Positions 44,331 through 53,547 are shown, counted from the stretch's first letter. The stretch: 64,000 nucleotides of DNA from Tichowtungia aerotolerans (GCF_009905215.1 NZ_CP047593.1:1-64000), one strand, 5' to 3'. A program made the numbers and translations. The notes: generated from the letters alone by a model not told the origin.

Positions 44331-47300
44331 TCGCCGTCGTACTCGACTTCGAGGCGGTAGAAGACGGACGGCTGATCCGCATGCAGATAGTCGGGCAGCC
44401 AAAGCGGCATCGGGAAGATTGAATAGTACTCGACCAGCACGTTGTTGATTCCTTCTGTCAGGTTGGTTCCGTAATACAGGGTGTATGTGCGGTCCGCCTG
44501 CGCCATCCACGACAGCGAATTGGTTCCCGGCTGCATTTCCAGATTGAGCCGCAGCACTGAGTTGGAGTTGAACGGTTGCGTTCCGGCAACATACTCCTGC
44601 CAGGTCTGAGCACCGTCACCGTCCGGGTCTTCGGCCGCCACTGCGTCGTAGTTGTTGGTGAATCCATATTGCCCGAGCCACCAGTGCGGCACGCCACTGG
44701 CGGTGCGGCCCAGAACAAACCGTGCGTAGAGTTCAACGGGCCGTGTGAGTTGAATGGTCAGAGGATTATTCGCGACCGAGGTGTTCTCGCCAGCCCACTC
44801 ATCAAACACGTAATACAGGTCGGGCGTGGCTGTTGCGGACAACATACTGTTGGCAGCATACCAGCCATTGCTGAAAGCAACGGTTCCGTTTGTCCCCGCA
44901 TATAAATCGGCCCGGTAAAACAGGTCGTGCGAGACGCGAACAATCCAGTTGTTGGTCATAGAAAGATCCAGCGACTCGTTTGTACTCAAACTCCGCGCCC
45001 AGCTGTTGTCCGTGGACCACGCCGAAAACTGATACTGAGTGGTACCCACCGTAAACGGATCGTCCGCCAAAGAAACCGCTACAAAATCTTCCGGCGAATA
45101 AATATGTACTCCCGCAGCCGGATCGGTCGCCCCGTCAACGGCCTGCACGATCAGGCGGGTTTCATTGGTTCCACTGCGGGATGCTTCGGCTGTATTTCCG
45201 TATGCACCCATGTTGACGCGGCTTACCGTCGGTTCACGGGAAGCATCGGAGAGCGGATTGCCGAAATCGATGCACGGACTGTCTTCAGAGTCCACAACCC
45301 ATCCGCCGGCAGCAAAGCGTCCGTAAGTGCTTCGCAGATGGTAGTCCCCCGCATCAAAATCAGCGAACAGCGGGTCAATATCCATGTTCCCAATGCCGGA
45401 AGGAAGCGGCGTTGTACAGCTGTAGCGCATGTTCATCGGCACCCACTCATACCAGTTGTCGCCACCGAGAGCGGCGTTGTTTGAAAGCACGATGCAGTTT
45501 TCGACCAACGCAACATCACCGATATCCACGCCGCCGCCATAGCCGCCGGCGTAGTTGTTCACAAACGTGCAGTTGCGAATCGTTCCGCCCCACACCTCGA
45601 CACCACCGGCATCCAATCCGGACTGGTTGCCATCAATAATCGAGTTCTCAACAAGTCCGCCCCGCGTCAGGAGCCCGCCACCGTAATAGTAGCAGAGGTT
45701 GTTTTCGATCCGGCAATCCTTCACCAGGCCGTCATACAGATACACTCCGCCTGCAAGATAGTACGAAAAGTTATTCCGCACCCAGCAGTTTGAAAGTGTG
45801 CCGCCGGCAACCGTCACCCCGCCGGCGGCAATGTCAACCGGTGACAAGCCGCCCTGTATGGTGACCCCGGAAACAGTGCCGGCATAAAGAATGATCCCCG
45901 GATAATTCTGAGCTGTGAAATCCAGAATGGTTGACCCCGGCCCATTTAAGGAAGTCAGCGTAATGTCATCGTCAAAGGACATCAGCTGTACCTCATACGA
46001 ACCGTCATCGACTCGAATCTCCCTTCCCGGAAGCGCAGCATTGAATGCCTGATTCAAATTGGTGTACGCTCGCTCGAGTGAATCATACGGCCAGGTCTGC
46101 GAACCGGATGTAGACACATACAGCACCGGGCTGTTAACGCCGAACTGATTCGTCGGGCTTGTGATCAGCTCCAGGTCCAGCAAGGCATAGGCATAATAAT
46201 CAACCACAGCTCCCACCGAAGACGGTTGAATCTGCGTGGAATACACCAGATTCTCTCCATTGGTTGCAATGAAGCTCATAGCCTGATACTTCCATGCGCC
46301 ATCGTCTTCCCGCCAGCTCATTCCAACACCTGCCAGCGCCTTCCCGCCGGTCGTCAGGCTGGCAAACAAATCCACGGGTTCCTCTGCCCCGACGACAATA
46401 GTCGGCTCATGCCAAACGGACGTCACTTCAAACGTATTTCCCGCATCACCGCTGAACGAGGAAAAGAGCGCATACGACTGAGGCCCTTCCGGAACGCTGT
46501 AGCCAGAGACCACCATGGTCCAAAGGCCGGTTTCGCAAACTGCCAGATCCACCTGTTCCACATTATTGGTATGGTCCGCACTGACCAATCCGTTGGGCCG
46601 ATTCGTCACGCCGGACGGCGAGATCAATATCAGGTCGAGGTCGTTTACCAGCTGGAGCGACGAAAGCAGTGAAGCCGGCGGATCGCTCCACACCAGCGTC
46701 GTGCTGAGTCCATTGGTCCCGGTCACATTCAGTTCAAAGATATGCTTTTCGGAAGTCTGCAGGCGGTTGCGATCCCAAAACACATTTTCTTTCCCTTCCG
46801 GGAAAAAGGTATTTCCGGCATTCACCTGCCCCCAGCCCTCAACATTGTTTCCGGTCGTATTCGGAATTTCCAAAAAATCGTTGGTTCCGTACTGACCGGG
46901 ATAAAGGGACACTGCGCCATTAATCAGAGCCGCCTTCAGCAGCGCGGCACTCGGATTGGGAACACTGTGGTATTCCTCAAAATACTGCCGCGCCAGCGCC
47001 GCCACACCTGAAACCAGCGGGCCCGACATACTGGTCCCGCCGCTGAATTTATAATACTCTCCAGCCTCCCCACTCAGAAGTCCCCATCCATCAGAAGCCC
47101 CGTCCCGGGCCCGGCAGGAAATAATATCAGTTCCTGGAGCGACGACATCCGGTTTAATGCGGCCGTCCGCGCAGGGCCCTCGGCTCGAAAACGCAGCCAT
47201 GCCCTGATGCACTCCATCGTCAGACGTGGAAATTAAATCGTCACGAATCGGCGGCTCCGAATACTGCACAGGCCTTACCCCTCCCCATGACTTACTGGAA

Positions 47301-48532
47301 TATCCGCCGCTTCCGGCAGGCCGATCCGACTCCGCCGCGCCGACCGTCAGGCAGTTTTTAGCCGTTCCGGGGACTCCGAGGGACTGCCAGTCAATCACGC
47401 CATCGCCATTGGCATCCTCTCCAGCGTTTCCGGCAGAAAAGACAATCAGCATATCGTCGTTCTGCCACATAAAATCGTCCACATCGCGAGATTGGGATGT
47501 GTATGCTCCGGCGGCATCAGCGCCCCAGCTGTTATGATGAATCCGGGCGCCGTTGGTATAAGCCTCTTCAAACAGGATTCCCAGCGGGCTGGGGCCATAG
47601 ATCGCCGCAGTCCCGCTGTTGTCTCCCAGTGCCTGCATTACCAGCTCAGATTCATAAGCCACTCCGCGATATAGTCCGTTGCTGAATGCCGAACCATCTC
47701 CCAATACCGAACCGGCAACATGGGTTCCATGCCCGTTGTAATCTTTCCAATTATCCCCGTAAAGATAACTGGATGCATACCGAATACGTCCGGAAAAATC
47801 CGGATGGATTGTCTCCAGATTTCCCAAATCAAGCCCGGTATCTCCAACCGCAACCACCTGCCCGGCTCCGGTCAACCCATGCGTCTCCCAAACGGTCTTC
47901 ACATTCATCCGCGGCGCTTCAACGGCAACATTATTGAAGACCTCCATTTGAATAAACGGCTCAATCCACTCCACCTCGGCCAGTTCAGCCAGCGCAGCTA
48001 CAGAATCCGCGGAAAGCGTCGCCCGAATTGATGCGCGAGTGGTGCTTTTCCCTGAGTCCACAACCGTCCCCTGCTGCTGTTCAATCCACCATTCAACACG
48101 CGGAAGAAAGCCCGGTTTCAATAAAGAAATCACGACCTCCAGCTCGGGCTGGGTCATATCGAGGGCTGCACTCACTTTGTATTCCGGAAAACAGGATCCC
48201 ACCCATTCAACACCGCTCAGAGTTTGCGGCAAATCAGACTTTGCAGAATCAATCAGCACCAGGAATGCATGGTCCGGCACATAGCCGACAATCTCGCCCC
48301 CCAGAGCCTGCAGCTGTTTTTGATCGTCCCCGCTCGGTGTTGCGCGAAACTGCACCAGCTGACAGATTTTACCATCCAGAGTCTCCTGCTGAACTGCTGC
48401 CGGCAGAGCCAAACTCATTGTCTTCACAGGTAAAGACGACGTATCGACCGCACCGTTTTTCAGTCTCAACGTTCCTGCGCGTCCCTGTCCGGCAATCGCC
48501 AGACAAACCATTCCTATCCATATATGCTTCAT
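44327..48532 (-). CDS. Secreted S8 subtilisin-like protease with beta-helix
   Basis: A 1401-residue exported protease. Signal peptide MKHIWIGMVCLAIAGQGRAG. The catalytic triad is in VVAVGDTGLDLGN (Asp), NGHGTHVAGSVLG (His) and FSGGTSMSGPLVSGVAALA (Ser), within about residues 215-545. Around residues 860-1100 comes a right-handed parallel beta-helix-like stretch (short repeats such as NSIIDGNQSG, GGTIRNCTFVNN, ALVENCIVLSNN). An InlB-like module (NGTVAFSNGWYAANSMLSATA) and a C-terminal HWWLGQYGF/DPDGDGAQTWQEY segment follow. By family it degrades extracellular protein. Start at 48532 gives the signal peptide. Confidence 0.9.
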   Translation of the reverse strand: MKHIWIGMVCLAIAGQGRAGTLRLKNGAVDTSSLPVKTMSLALPAAVQQETLDGKICQLVQFRATPSGDDQKQLQALGGEIVGYVPDHAFLVLIDSAKSDLPQTLSGVEWVGSCFPEYKVSAALDMTQPELEVVISLLKPGFLPRVEWWIEQQQGTVVDSGKSTTRASIRATLSADSVAALAELAEVEWIEPFIQMEVFNNVAVEAPRMNVKTVWETHGLTGAGQVVAVGDTGLDLGNLETIHPDFSGRIRYASSYLYGDNWKDYNGHGTHVAGSVLGDGSAFSNGLYRGVAYESELVMQALGDNSGTAAIYGPSPLGILFEEAYTNGARIHHNSWGADAAGAYTSQSRDVDDFMWQNDDMLIVFSAGNAGEDANGDGVIDWQSLGVPGTAKNCLTVGAAESDRPAGSGGYSSKSWGGVRPVQYSEPPIRDDLISTSDDGVHQGMAAFSSRGPCADGRIKPDVVAPGTDIISCRARDGASDGWGLLSGEAGEYYKFSGGTSMSGPLVSGVAALARQYFEEYHSVPNPSAALLKAALINGAVSLYPGQYGTNDFLEIPNTTGNNVEGWGQVNAGNTFFPEGKENVFWDRNRLQTSEKHIFELNVTGTNGLSTTLVWSDPPASLLSSLQLVNDLDLILISPSGVTNRPNGLVSADHTNNVEQVDLAVCETGLWTMVVSGYSVPEGPQSYALFSSFSGDAGNTFEVTSVWHEPTIVVGAEEPVDLFASLTTGGKALAGVGMSWREDDGAWKYQAMSFIATNGENLVYSTQIQPSSVGAVVDYYAYALLDLELITSPTNQFGVNSPVLYVSTSGSQTWPYDSLERAYTNLNQAFNAALPGREIRVDDGSYEVQLMSFDDDITLTSLNGPGSTILDFTAQNYPGIILYAGTVSGVTIQGGLSPVDIAAGGVTVAGGTLSNCWVRNNFSYYLAGGVYLYDGLVKDCRIENNLCYYYGGGLLTRGGLVENSIIDGNQSGLDAGGVEVWGGTIRNCTFVNNYAGGYGGGVDIGDVALVENCIVLSNNAALGGDNWYEWVPMNMRYSCTTPLPSGIGNMDIDPLFADFDAGDYHLRSTYGRFAAGGWVVDSEDSPCIDFGNPLSDASREPTVSRVNMGAYGNTAEASRSGTNETRLIVQAVDGATDPAAGVHIYSPEDFVAVSLADDPFTVGTTQYQFSAWSTDNSWARSLSTNESLDLSMTNNWIVRVSHDLFYRADLYAGTNGTVAFSNGWYAANSMLSATATPDLYYVFDEWAGENTSVANNPLTIQLTRPVELYARFVLGRTASGVPHWWLGQYGFTNNYDAVAAEDPDGDGAQTWQEYVAGTQPFNSNSVLRLNLEMQPGTNSLSWMAQADRTYTLYYGTNLTEGINNVLVEYYSIFPMPLWLPDYLHADQPSVFYRLEVEYDGD

Positions 48533-48711
48533 AAAAACTCCCAAACTCTCCGGCACACAAAGAAAATCACAGCCGTAGAAAATCTGACCCTACTCTCACA
48601 CTTGACAGCGCACAACGAAAGATTCTCATTTTTGCAAATTTTACCGTCAGACTTGCGTCGACGGCTCGCAAGTAATAGATTACCGCCCTTTTGAACCGGA
48701 GAAATTTGAAA

Positions 48712-49278
48712 ATGATAAAAGCTGCAGATTTGAAAAGATCATCCGTCATCGAGATTGACGGCGTACCGCATACCGTTGAAAACATTCAGCTGAGCACACC
48801 AACTGCACGCGGAGGCAACACCATTTATCGCGTCCGTTTCCGTAACGTAACCACCAAAGCCAAGGTGGATAAAAGCTACAAAGGCGGTGACGCTCTTCAG
48901 GAAGCTTCTTTCGATACCACGCAGGTGCAGTACCTTTATAAGGAAGGTGACCGCTACACCTTCATGGATCTCGAATCCTACGAACAGTTTGAATTGCTCG
49001 AGAGCGATATTGAAGACGCACTTCCCTTCCTCATCGAAGACATGGAAGGCATTACCGCGCTGATTTCTGACGGCAAAGTGCTGACCATTCGCATGCCCGC
49101 CACACTGGAAATGGAAATCATCGAATGTCCGCCGTCCATGAAAGGCGCCTCGGCCACATCGCGCACCAAACCTGCCACTCTCGCCACCGGTCTGATCGTC
49201 CAGGTTCCGGAGTACATCGCCCCCGGCGAAATCATCAAAGTCGATACCGAAGAGCGCCGCTTCCTTTCGAGGGCATGA
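48712..49278 (+). CDS. efpL: Elongation factor P-like protein (YeiP/EfpL type)
   Basis: A 188-residue EF-P fold protein: MIKAADLKRSSVIEIDGVPH, and the C-terminal VQVPEYIAPGEIIKVDTEERRFLSRA. At the tip loop where EF-P has a modified Lys, the sequence STPTARGGNTIYRV has Arg, as in YeiP/EfpL. EF-P proteins relieve ribosome stalling at polyproline; EfpL-type factors do so with altered motif preference. ATG 48712 has CGGAGAAATTTGAAA before it. cysS follows. Note the proline-rich microprotein elsewhere in the window. Confidence 0.88.
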   Translation: MIKAADLKRSSVIEIDGVPHTVENIQLSTPTARGGNTIYRVRFRNVTTKAKVDKSYKGGDALQEASFDTTQVQYLYKEGDRYTFMDLESYEQFELLESDIEDALPFLIEDMEGITALISDGKVLTIRMPATLEMEIIECPPSMKGASATSRTKPATLATGLIVQVPEYIAPGEIIKVDTEERRFLSRA

Positions 49279-49393
49279 CAGTCAGTTATCCGAAAATTGT
49301 TATTTGTTACCAGAAAAGGAGAGTGTTATCAGAAAATATGAGATATCAGTGAATGACTGATAACTCTGAACCCATAACGATAACCAACGTCTC
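49279..49393 (+). promoter_or_regulatory. cysS leader with repeated GTTATC/GATAAC
   Basis: The 115-bp gap holds several GTTATC or GATAAC units on both strands, including the inverted pair GTTATCAG (49325) ... CTGATAAC and AGTCAGTTATC near its start. Alternative hairpins can be drawn, so it may be a structured leader of cysS. I see no T-box core (AGGGTGGNACCGCG). Confidence 0.35.
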
Positions 49394-50782
49394 ATGTTTA
49401 AGATCTACAACACCCTGTCCCGTCAGCTCGAAGAGCTGGTTCCGCTCAAAGACAACCACGTCCGTCTCTACACCTGCGGGCCGACGGTCTATAACTACGC
49501 ACATATCGGCAACTACCGGGCCTACATGTTTGAAGATCTTCTGCGCCGCTGGATCCAGTATAAGGGAATGGGAATCACGCAGGTCCAGAACCTCACCGAC
49601 GTGGATGACAAAACGATCCGCGGTTCGCGCGAAACCGGAAAGCCCCTGCGCGAATACACGCAGACCTATAAGGATGCTTTCTTCGAAGACCTCAAAACGC
49701 TCAACATCCAGCCCGCCGAGCACTATCCCGCCGCCACCGACTGCATCCCGGAAATGATCGAACTGATCGAAAAACTTTTCGAAAAAGGCCTCGCCTACAA
49801 ATCCGACGACGGTTCGGTCTACTTCCCCATCGATAAGTTTCCGGAATATGGAAAACTCGCCCGCCTCGATCGCGAAGGCATGCGCTCCGGCGCCCGCGTG
49901 GACCAGGACGAATACGACAAAGACAACGCCGCCGACTTCGCCCTCTGGAAAGGCTACGTCGAAGAAGACGGCGACGTCGTCTGGGATTCACCCTGGGGCA
50001 AAGGCCGCCCCGGCTGGCACATCGAATGTTCCGCCATGAGCCAGAAATACCTCGGCAAAACCTTCGACCTGCACTGCGGCGGCGTCGATAACATTTTCCC
50101 GCACCACGAAGACGAAATCGCCCAGAGCGAAGGCGCCAACGGCTGCCTCTATTCCAAATACTGGATGCACAACGCCCACCTGCAGGTCGAAGGCAAAAAA
50201 ATGTCCAAGTCCGAAGGCAACTTCTTCACTCTGCGCGAAATCCTCGACAAAGGCTACTCCGGCCGCGAAATCCGCTACGAGCTCATCGGCACCCACTACC
50301 GCCAATCGCTCAACTTCACCTTCGCGTCCCTCAACGCCAACCGCGCCGCCCTCGCCCGCCTCGACGAATTCTACGCCAAGCTTCAGGAATCCATCGGCGG
50401 AGAAACCGAAGCCGGTGAACTGCCCGAATGGGCCGCCACGCTCGCCGAAAAATTTGAAGCCGCGCTCGATGACGACCTCAACATCGCCGGCGCACTCGGC
50501 GCGCTCTTTGACGGCGTCCACGAAGGCAACAAGAGTTTTCCAATGTCTGGAAAAGAAGCGCTCGCCGTTTCCAACCTTTGGAAAAAAATCGACAGCGTCC
50601 TCGGCTTCCTCGAGCCGCCCAAAGAAGATGTTCCCGCCGAGCTCATCGAAATGGCCAACGCCCGCGTCGAAGCCAAAAAGAACAAAGACTGGGCCGAAGC
50701 CGACCGCCTGCGCGACGCCATCGCCGCCGCCGGATGGATCGTCCAGGACACCCCTACCGGCCCAAAACTCAAAAAGCAGTAA
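49394..50782 (+). CDS. cysS: Cysteinyl-tRNA synthetase
   Basis: A 462-residue class I aminoacyl-tRNA synthetase. Signature motifs: YTCGPTVYNYAHIGNYRAY (zinc Cys and HIGN) and KKMSKSEGNFFTLRE (KMSKS); a second zinc-ligand set lies in WHIECSAMSQKYLG and HCGGVDNIFPHHEDE. It charges tRNA-Cys. Two dyad repeats 31 bp apart lie near the 3' end (FPMSGKEALAVSNLWKKID), in the helical anticodon-binding part where an insertion is tolerated. Confidence 0.98.
   Translation: MFKIYNTLSRQLEELVPLKDNHVRLYTCGPTVYNYAHIGNYRAYMFEDLLRRWIQYKGMGITQVQNLTDVDDKTIRGSRETGKPLREYTQTYKDAFFEDLKTLNIQPAEHYPAATDCIPEMIELIEKLFEKGLAYKSDDGSVYFPIDKFPEYGKLARLDREGMRSGARVDQDEYDKDNAADFALWKGYVEEDGDVVWDSPWGKGRPGWHIECSAMSQKYLGKTFDLHCGGVDNIFPHHEDEIAQSEGANGCLYSKYWMHNAHLQVEGKKMSKSEGNFFTLREILDKGYSGREIRYELIGTHYRQSLNFTFASLNANRAALARLDEFYAKLQESIGGETEAGELPEWAATLAEKFEAALDDDLNIAGALGALFDGVHEGNKSFPMSGKEALAVSNLWKKIDSVLGFLEPPKEDVPAELIEMANARVEAKKNKDWAEADRLRDAIAAAGWIVQDTPTGPKLKKQ
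50537..50584. repeat. Dyad pair, 31 bp apart, in cysS
   Basis: TTTCCAA-TGT-CTGGAAA (50537, one mismatch) and TTTCCAA-CCT-TTGGAAA (50568, exact). Confidence 0.9.
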
Positions 50783-50857
50783 ACGCAAAGACGCAAAGAT
50801 TATTGAGCTTCGCAAAGTAAACTCCGCGTTCCTTTGCGCTCTCAGCGTCTTTGCGTT
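50782..50857. repeat. GCAAAGACGC long hairpin
   Basis: AACGCAAAGACGC at the left end and GCGTCTTTGCGTT at the right are perfect 13-bp inverted arms; between them are further GCAAAG/CTTTGCG units. It separates cysS from the convergent 50863 gene. This GCAAAGACGC word resembles a repeat I know from several unrelated bacterial genomes. Confidence 0.8.
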
Positions 50858-50862
50858 GAATT

Positions 50863-51525
50863 TTACAAGTCCGGAACAGTTTCGGGGATAAGCTGGCCGG
50901 TCGGGCTGATTTTGAAGACATAGATGAGGCCGGGGCGAAGCTTTTTATAGACCGCGTTCCCGTAAACAGCTTTGATCCCATGCTGCTCTAAGGCTTCCGG
51001 ATCGTTGGCAAGATCCCAGATGGCGTTCCAGAACATCTGCTGATCTTTCAGGCGCAGGCGCGAAAGCAGTCCGGCATACCGTGCAGGTTCCGCGCCCGGT
51101 TCTTCAATTTCGAACCCCGCCGACGGCGCCTGATTGTCGCCGTAGACTCGCCGCCACAGGTAGAGCGAACGGTCTTTTCCATCGATGACGGCCTGCCCGG
51201 AAAAGCTGACGATCAACGCGTCGAAGTGAACGATGTCCCCTTCAATCTCGACCTCTTTCTGAAGCACAGTCTTCAGCGGATTCCCGCGCTCCGTCTCGAC
51301 GAAACGCAGTGTGGTGTAAAGCTGCCCGTCACGGGCTTCCTGCATCAGAACCTTGGCGTAGCCGATCTGCTCTTCCGTGGTCAACGTGGAAATGGCTTCT
51401 TTAAGCTTTTTGTTTTCGCCAAGCAGGTCGTGGACGGTTTTGGTGCCATAGAAAAGAGTACCGGCAACGAGAATCACCGCGACCAGTGCCAGCAGGCCGA
51501 AAACTGTCCGAACGAACTTTTTCAT
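50863..51525 (-). CDS. Membrane-anchored protein of unknown function
   Basis: A 220-residue protein with one N-terminal membrane helix (about 4-27, VRTVFGLLALVAVILVAGTLFY), followed by a short coiled-coil-like helix (LLGENKKLKEAISTLTTEEQ) and a soluble domain with no motif that I recognise. It may be a periplasmic or cytoplasmic membrane-anchored sensor. It ends at a GCAAAGACGC hairpin, and its 5' leader is a 31-bp-spaced dyad pair. I chose 51525 as start because the membrane helix begins there. Confidence 0.7.
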   Translation of the reverse strand: MKKFVRTVFGLLALVAVILVAGTLFYGTKTVHDLLGENKKLKEAISTLTTEEQIGYAKVLMQEARDGQLYTTLRFVETERGNPLKTVLQKEVEIEGDIVHFDALIVSFSGQAVIDGKDRSLYLWRRVYGDNQAPSAGFEIEEPGAEPARYAGLLSRLRLKDQQMFWNAIWDLANDPEALEQHGIKAVYGNAVYKKLRPGLIYVFKISPTGQLIPETVPDL

Positions 51526-51530
51526 GGGTA

Positions 51531-51578
51531 TTTCCAATGGTTGGAAAAAGTGTATGCGTTTTTTCCAACCATTGGAAG
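51531..51578. repeat. Dyad pair forming one large inverted repeat
   Basis: TTTCCAA-TGG-TTGGAAA (51531, exact) and TTTCCAA-CCA-TTGGAAG (51562). The centres TGG and CCA are complementary, so the two copies also pair with each other: TTCCAATGGTTGGAAAAA and its exact reverse complement form 18-bp arms around a short loop. Confidence 0.92.
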
Positions 51579-51583
51579 CGTGC

Positions 51584-52171
51584 TCAGTATTTTACGGAGC
51601 AGCCGTAGGGTTTGGTCATAGGTGTCGGCACAGGGTTTCCGGCAAGCAGCGCGTACAGCGCCTCATCAAGATAATTGCGACCTTTTCCGGCCGTCTTGGG
51701 GTCGGCGGTACGCTGGTCATCAACGGATCCCTGATACGCCAGATTACCATCTTTATCGACGACGAATATATGCGGTGTATTACTCGCCCGATACGCATGG
51801 CCCACCCGACCGCTTTCATCCAGCAGAACAGCCGTTGCTTTTGAGCCGTTTGCTTTGACCCGCAACTTCCATTCGTCCAGAGAAAGGTTTCCCTGCTTGC
51901 CGGGGGCTGATGAACAGATGCTCAGCCAAACCACATTTTTAGCCGTATATTCTTCCTGCATGGCCTGCATGGTGCCGGTTTCATAGAACTTTCGTACAAA
52001 CGGACAGTCATAGTTGGTCCATTCAAGCACTACAATTTTACCGATATAGTGACTGAGCGAATGTGTTGCACCGTTAATGTCCGGCAGAGCAAACGCCGGT
52101 GCGACTGACTGAGCGACGGCCGAAAGGCCGAGCAGTACAGCCATTGCACAAACAGTAAACCTTTTCATCAT
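51584..52171 (-). CDS. Exported thioredoxin-like/AhpC-type redox protein
   Basis: A 195-residue protein with a signal peptide (MMKRFTVCAMAVLLGLSAVAQ) and a thioredoxin-fold domain of the AhpC/TSA-like type: FALPDINGATHSLSHYIGK, EWTNYDCPFVRKFYE (Cys in DCPF, single, as in peroxiredoxins), SNTPHIFVVDKDGN and a C-terminal KPYGCSVKY with a second Cys. Acting in the periplasm is inferred. It follows a DsbD N-domain gene on the same strand and may share its redox pathway. Confidence 0.82.
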   Translation of the reverse strand: MMKRFTVCAMAVLLGLSAVAQSVAPAFALPDINGATHSLSHYIGKIVVLEWTNYDCPFVRKFYETGTMQAMQEEYTAKNVVWLSICSSAPGKQGNLSLDEWKLRVKANGSKATAVLLDESGRVGHAYRASNTPHIFVVDKDGNLAYQGSVDDQRTADPKTAGKGRNYLDEALYALLAGNPVPTPMTKPYGCSVKY

Positions 52172-52195
52172 AGCTCCTTTCCGGGAAACACGTCC

Positions 52196-52732
52196 CTATT
52201 GCGCCTTCTCCCAGCCGCTTTCTTTCAGAAGCGCCTGCCATTCCGCGGTCGGTTCTGACGAAGCCGATCCGCTCTGCACAGAAACCGTCTGTGTGCCTTT
52301 CTGAAACACACAGATGTCCTTGCAAATCATCCATGTTATGGAAGCCGTCAGTTGAATTGTTTCGCCCGCCGGAACAGAGGCTGGGATCAGCACATTACTC
52401 AGCAGAACCACCTGATGCTCGTAGCCGTAGGATGTTCCGGCCGAATCCGTGAAGCTTTCCGGCGCAGGAAAGCGCCATTCTGAAACCTCGAGTCCGTCCA
52501 CTCCACTGATTTCAATTGACGGAGGCATCCCGGAATCCCCCGGCTCTTTGGCGTACGTATGCCAACCTTCAGCCACCTTGATTCTCACAGCCACCGGAAG
52601 ACGGTCGCCGGGGCGAACCGTTTTATAGGCAACAAACACTTCGACACTGGACCGCTCATCTTCCGCGCGGGCGGTTCCGACCATCCACAGTGCAGCGATC
52701 AGAAACAGAACGGGTTGAAAAATCGCTCTCAT
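52196..52732 (-). CDS. Exported DsbD N-terminal-domain-like protein
   Basis: A 178-residue protein with a signal peptide (MRAIFQPVLFLIAALWMVGTARA) and a single domain like the N-terminal domain of DsbD: VRIKVAEGWHTYAKEPGDSGMPP and ITWMICKDICVFQKG, whose two cysteines (CKDIC) correspond to the redox pair. The membrane and thioredoxin domains of DsbD are absent. With the downstream exported redox protein it suggests a periplasmic thiol pathway. GGGGGAAGCAACG lies before 52732, though an upstream in-frame Met at 52774 is possible. Confidence 0.8.
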   Translation of the reverse strand: MRAIFQPVLFLIAALWMVGTARAEDERSSVEVFVAYKTVRPGDRLPVAVRIKVAEGWHTYAKEPGDSGMPPSIEISGVDGLEVSEWRFPAPESFTDSAGTSYGYEHQVVLLSNVLIPASVPAGETIQLTASITWMICKDICVFQKGTQTVSVQSGSASSEPTAEWQALLKESGWEKAQ

Positions 52733-52911
52733 CGTTGCTTCCCCCTTCAACGAAGGAAAGGTTACTTCACTCATCTCTTTTATCAAGCCAATCCAACGCT
52801 TCAAACACGGACTCATTTCCTGCCTTTTAAATCGCTCTTAACGGCCTTGCATATGTGAAGTCTCAATGAAAGCTGGATATTCATCGACGTTACAGATACA
52901 TTTTTTCGTCT

Positions 52912-53547
52912 ATGCACGGAAAATTTATTACATTGGAAGGGCCGGAAGGATCCGGCAAATCAACACAGGCTCAGATGATTATCCGTCGACTCGGCGAGAT
53001 GGGCATTGAGGCCATGTACACCCGCGAGCCGGGCGGCACCGCACTGGGTGAAGCAATCCGTAATATTCTTCAGCACAACGCGGCCGGAGAGGCCCCCTGT
53101 GAACGGGCGGAACTGCTGCTGTTCGAAGCCAGCCGCAACCAGCTGGTCGAAAAAGTAATCCGCCCCGCTCTTGAAAAAGGAACATGGGTCATCTGCGACC
53201 GCTTCATCGATTCCACCACGGCCTATCAGGGATACGGCCGCGGCCTTCCGGTCGACGAAGTCCAGGCAATCAACAGCTTTGCCATTCACTGGATCGCGCC
53301 CGATTTGACACTGCTGCTCGACCTGGACGTCAACACCGGATTCGACCGCATCGCCCAGCGCTACCTGGAACTCGGAGAGTCCGCCGATCGTTTTGAACAG
53401 GAAGAACGCTCGTTTCACGAACGGGTCCGTCAGGGATATCTGACTCAGGCAGACACCGAACCGGAACGCTTCCGTACAGTCGACGCTTCGCAGGATCCTG
53501 AAACTGTTTCCACAGCAATCTGGGATATCATTCAGGAACTGCTATGA
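52912..53547 (+). CDS. tmk: Thymidylate kinase
   Basis: A 211-residue dTMP kinase: P-loop ITLEGPEGSGKSTQAQMI, the DR motif WVICDRFIDSTTAYQGYGRGL and the lid region YLELGESADRFEQEERSFHERV. It makes dTDP for DNA synthesis. The stop overlaps the holB start (ATGA); tmk-holB is a common gene order. Confidence 0.97.
   Translation: MHGKFITLEGPEGSGKSTQAQMIIRRLGEMGIEAMYTREPGGTALGEAIRNILQHNAAGEAPCERAELLLFEASRNQLVEKVIRPALEKGTWVICDRFIDSTTAYQGYGRGLPVDEVQAINSFAIHWIAPDLTLLLDLDVNTGFDRIAQRYLELGESADRFEQEERSFHERVRQGYLTQADTEPERFRTVDASQDPETVSTAIWDIIQELL

Noticed and set aside
49279-49393. T-box leader before cysS
   Set aside because: The conserved T-box core and terminator/antiterminator are not visible; the repeated GTTATC words have no known T-box counterpart.
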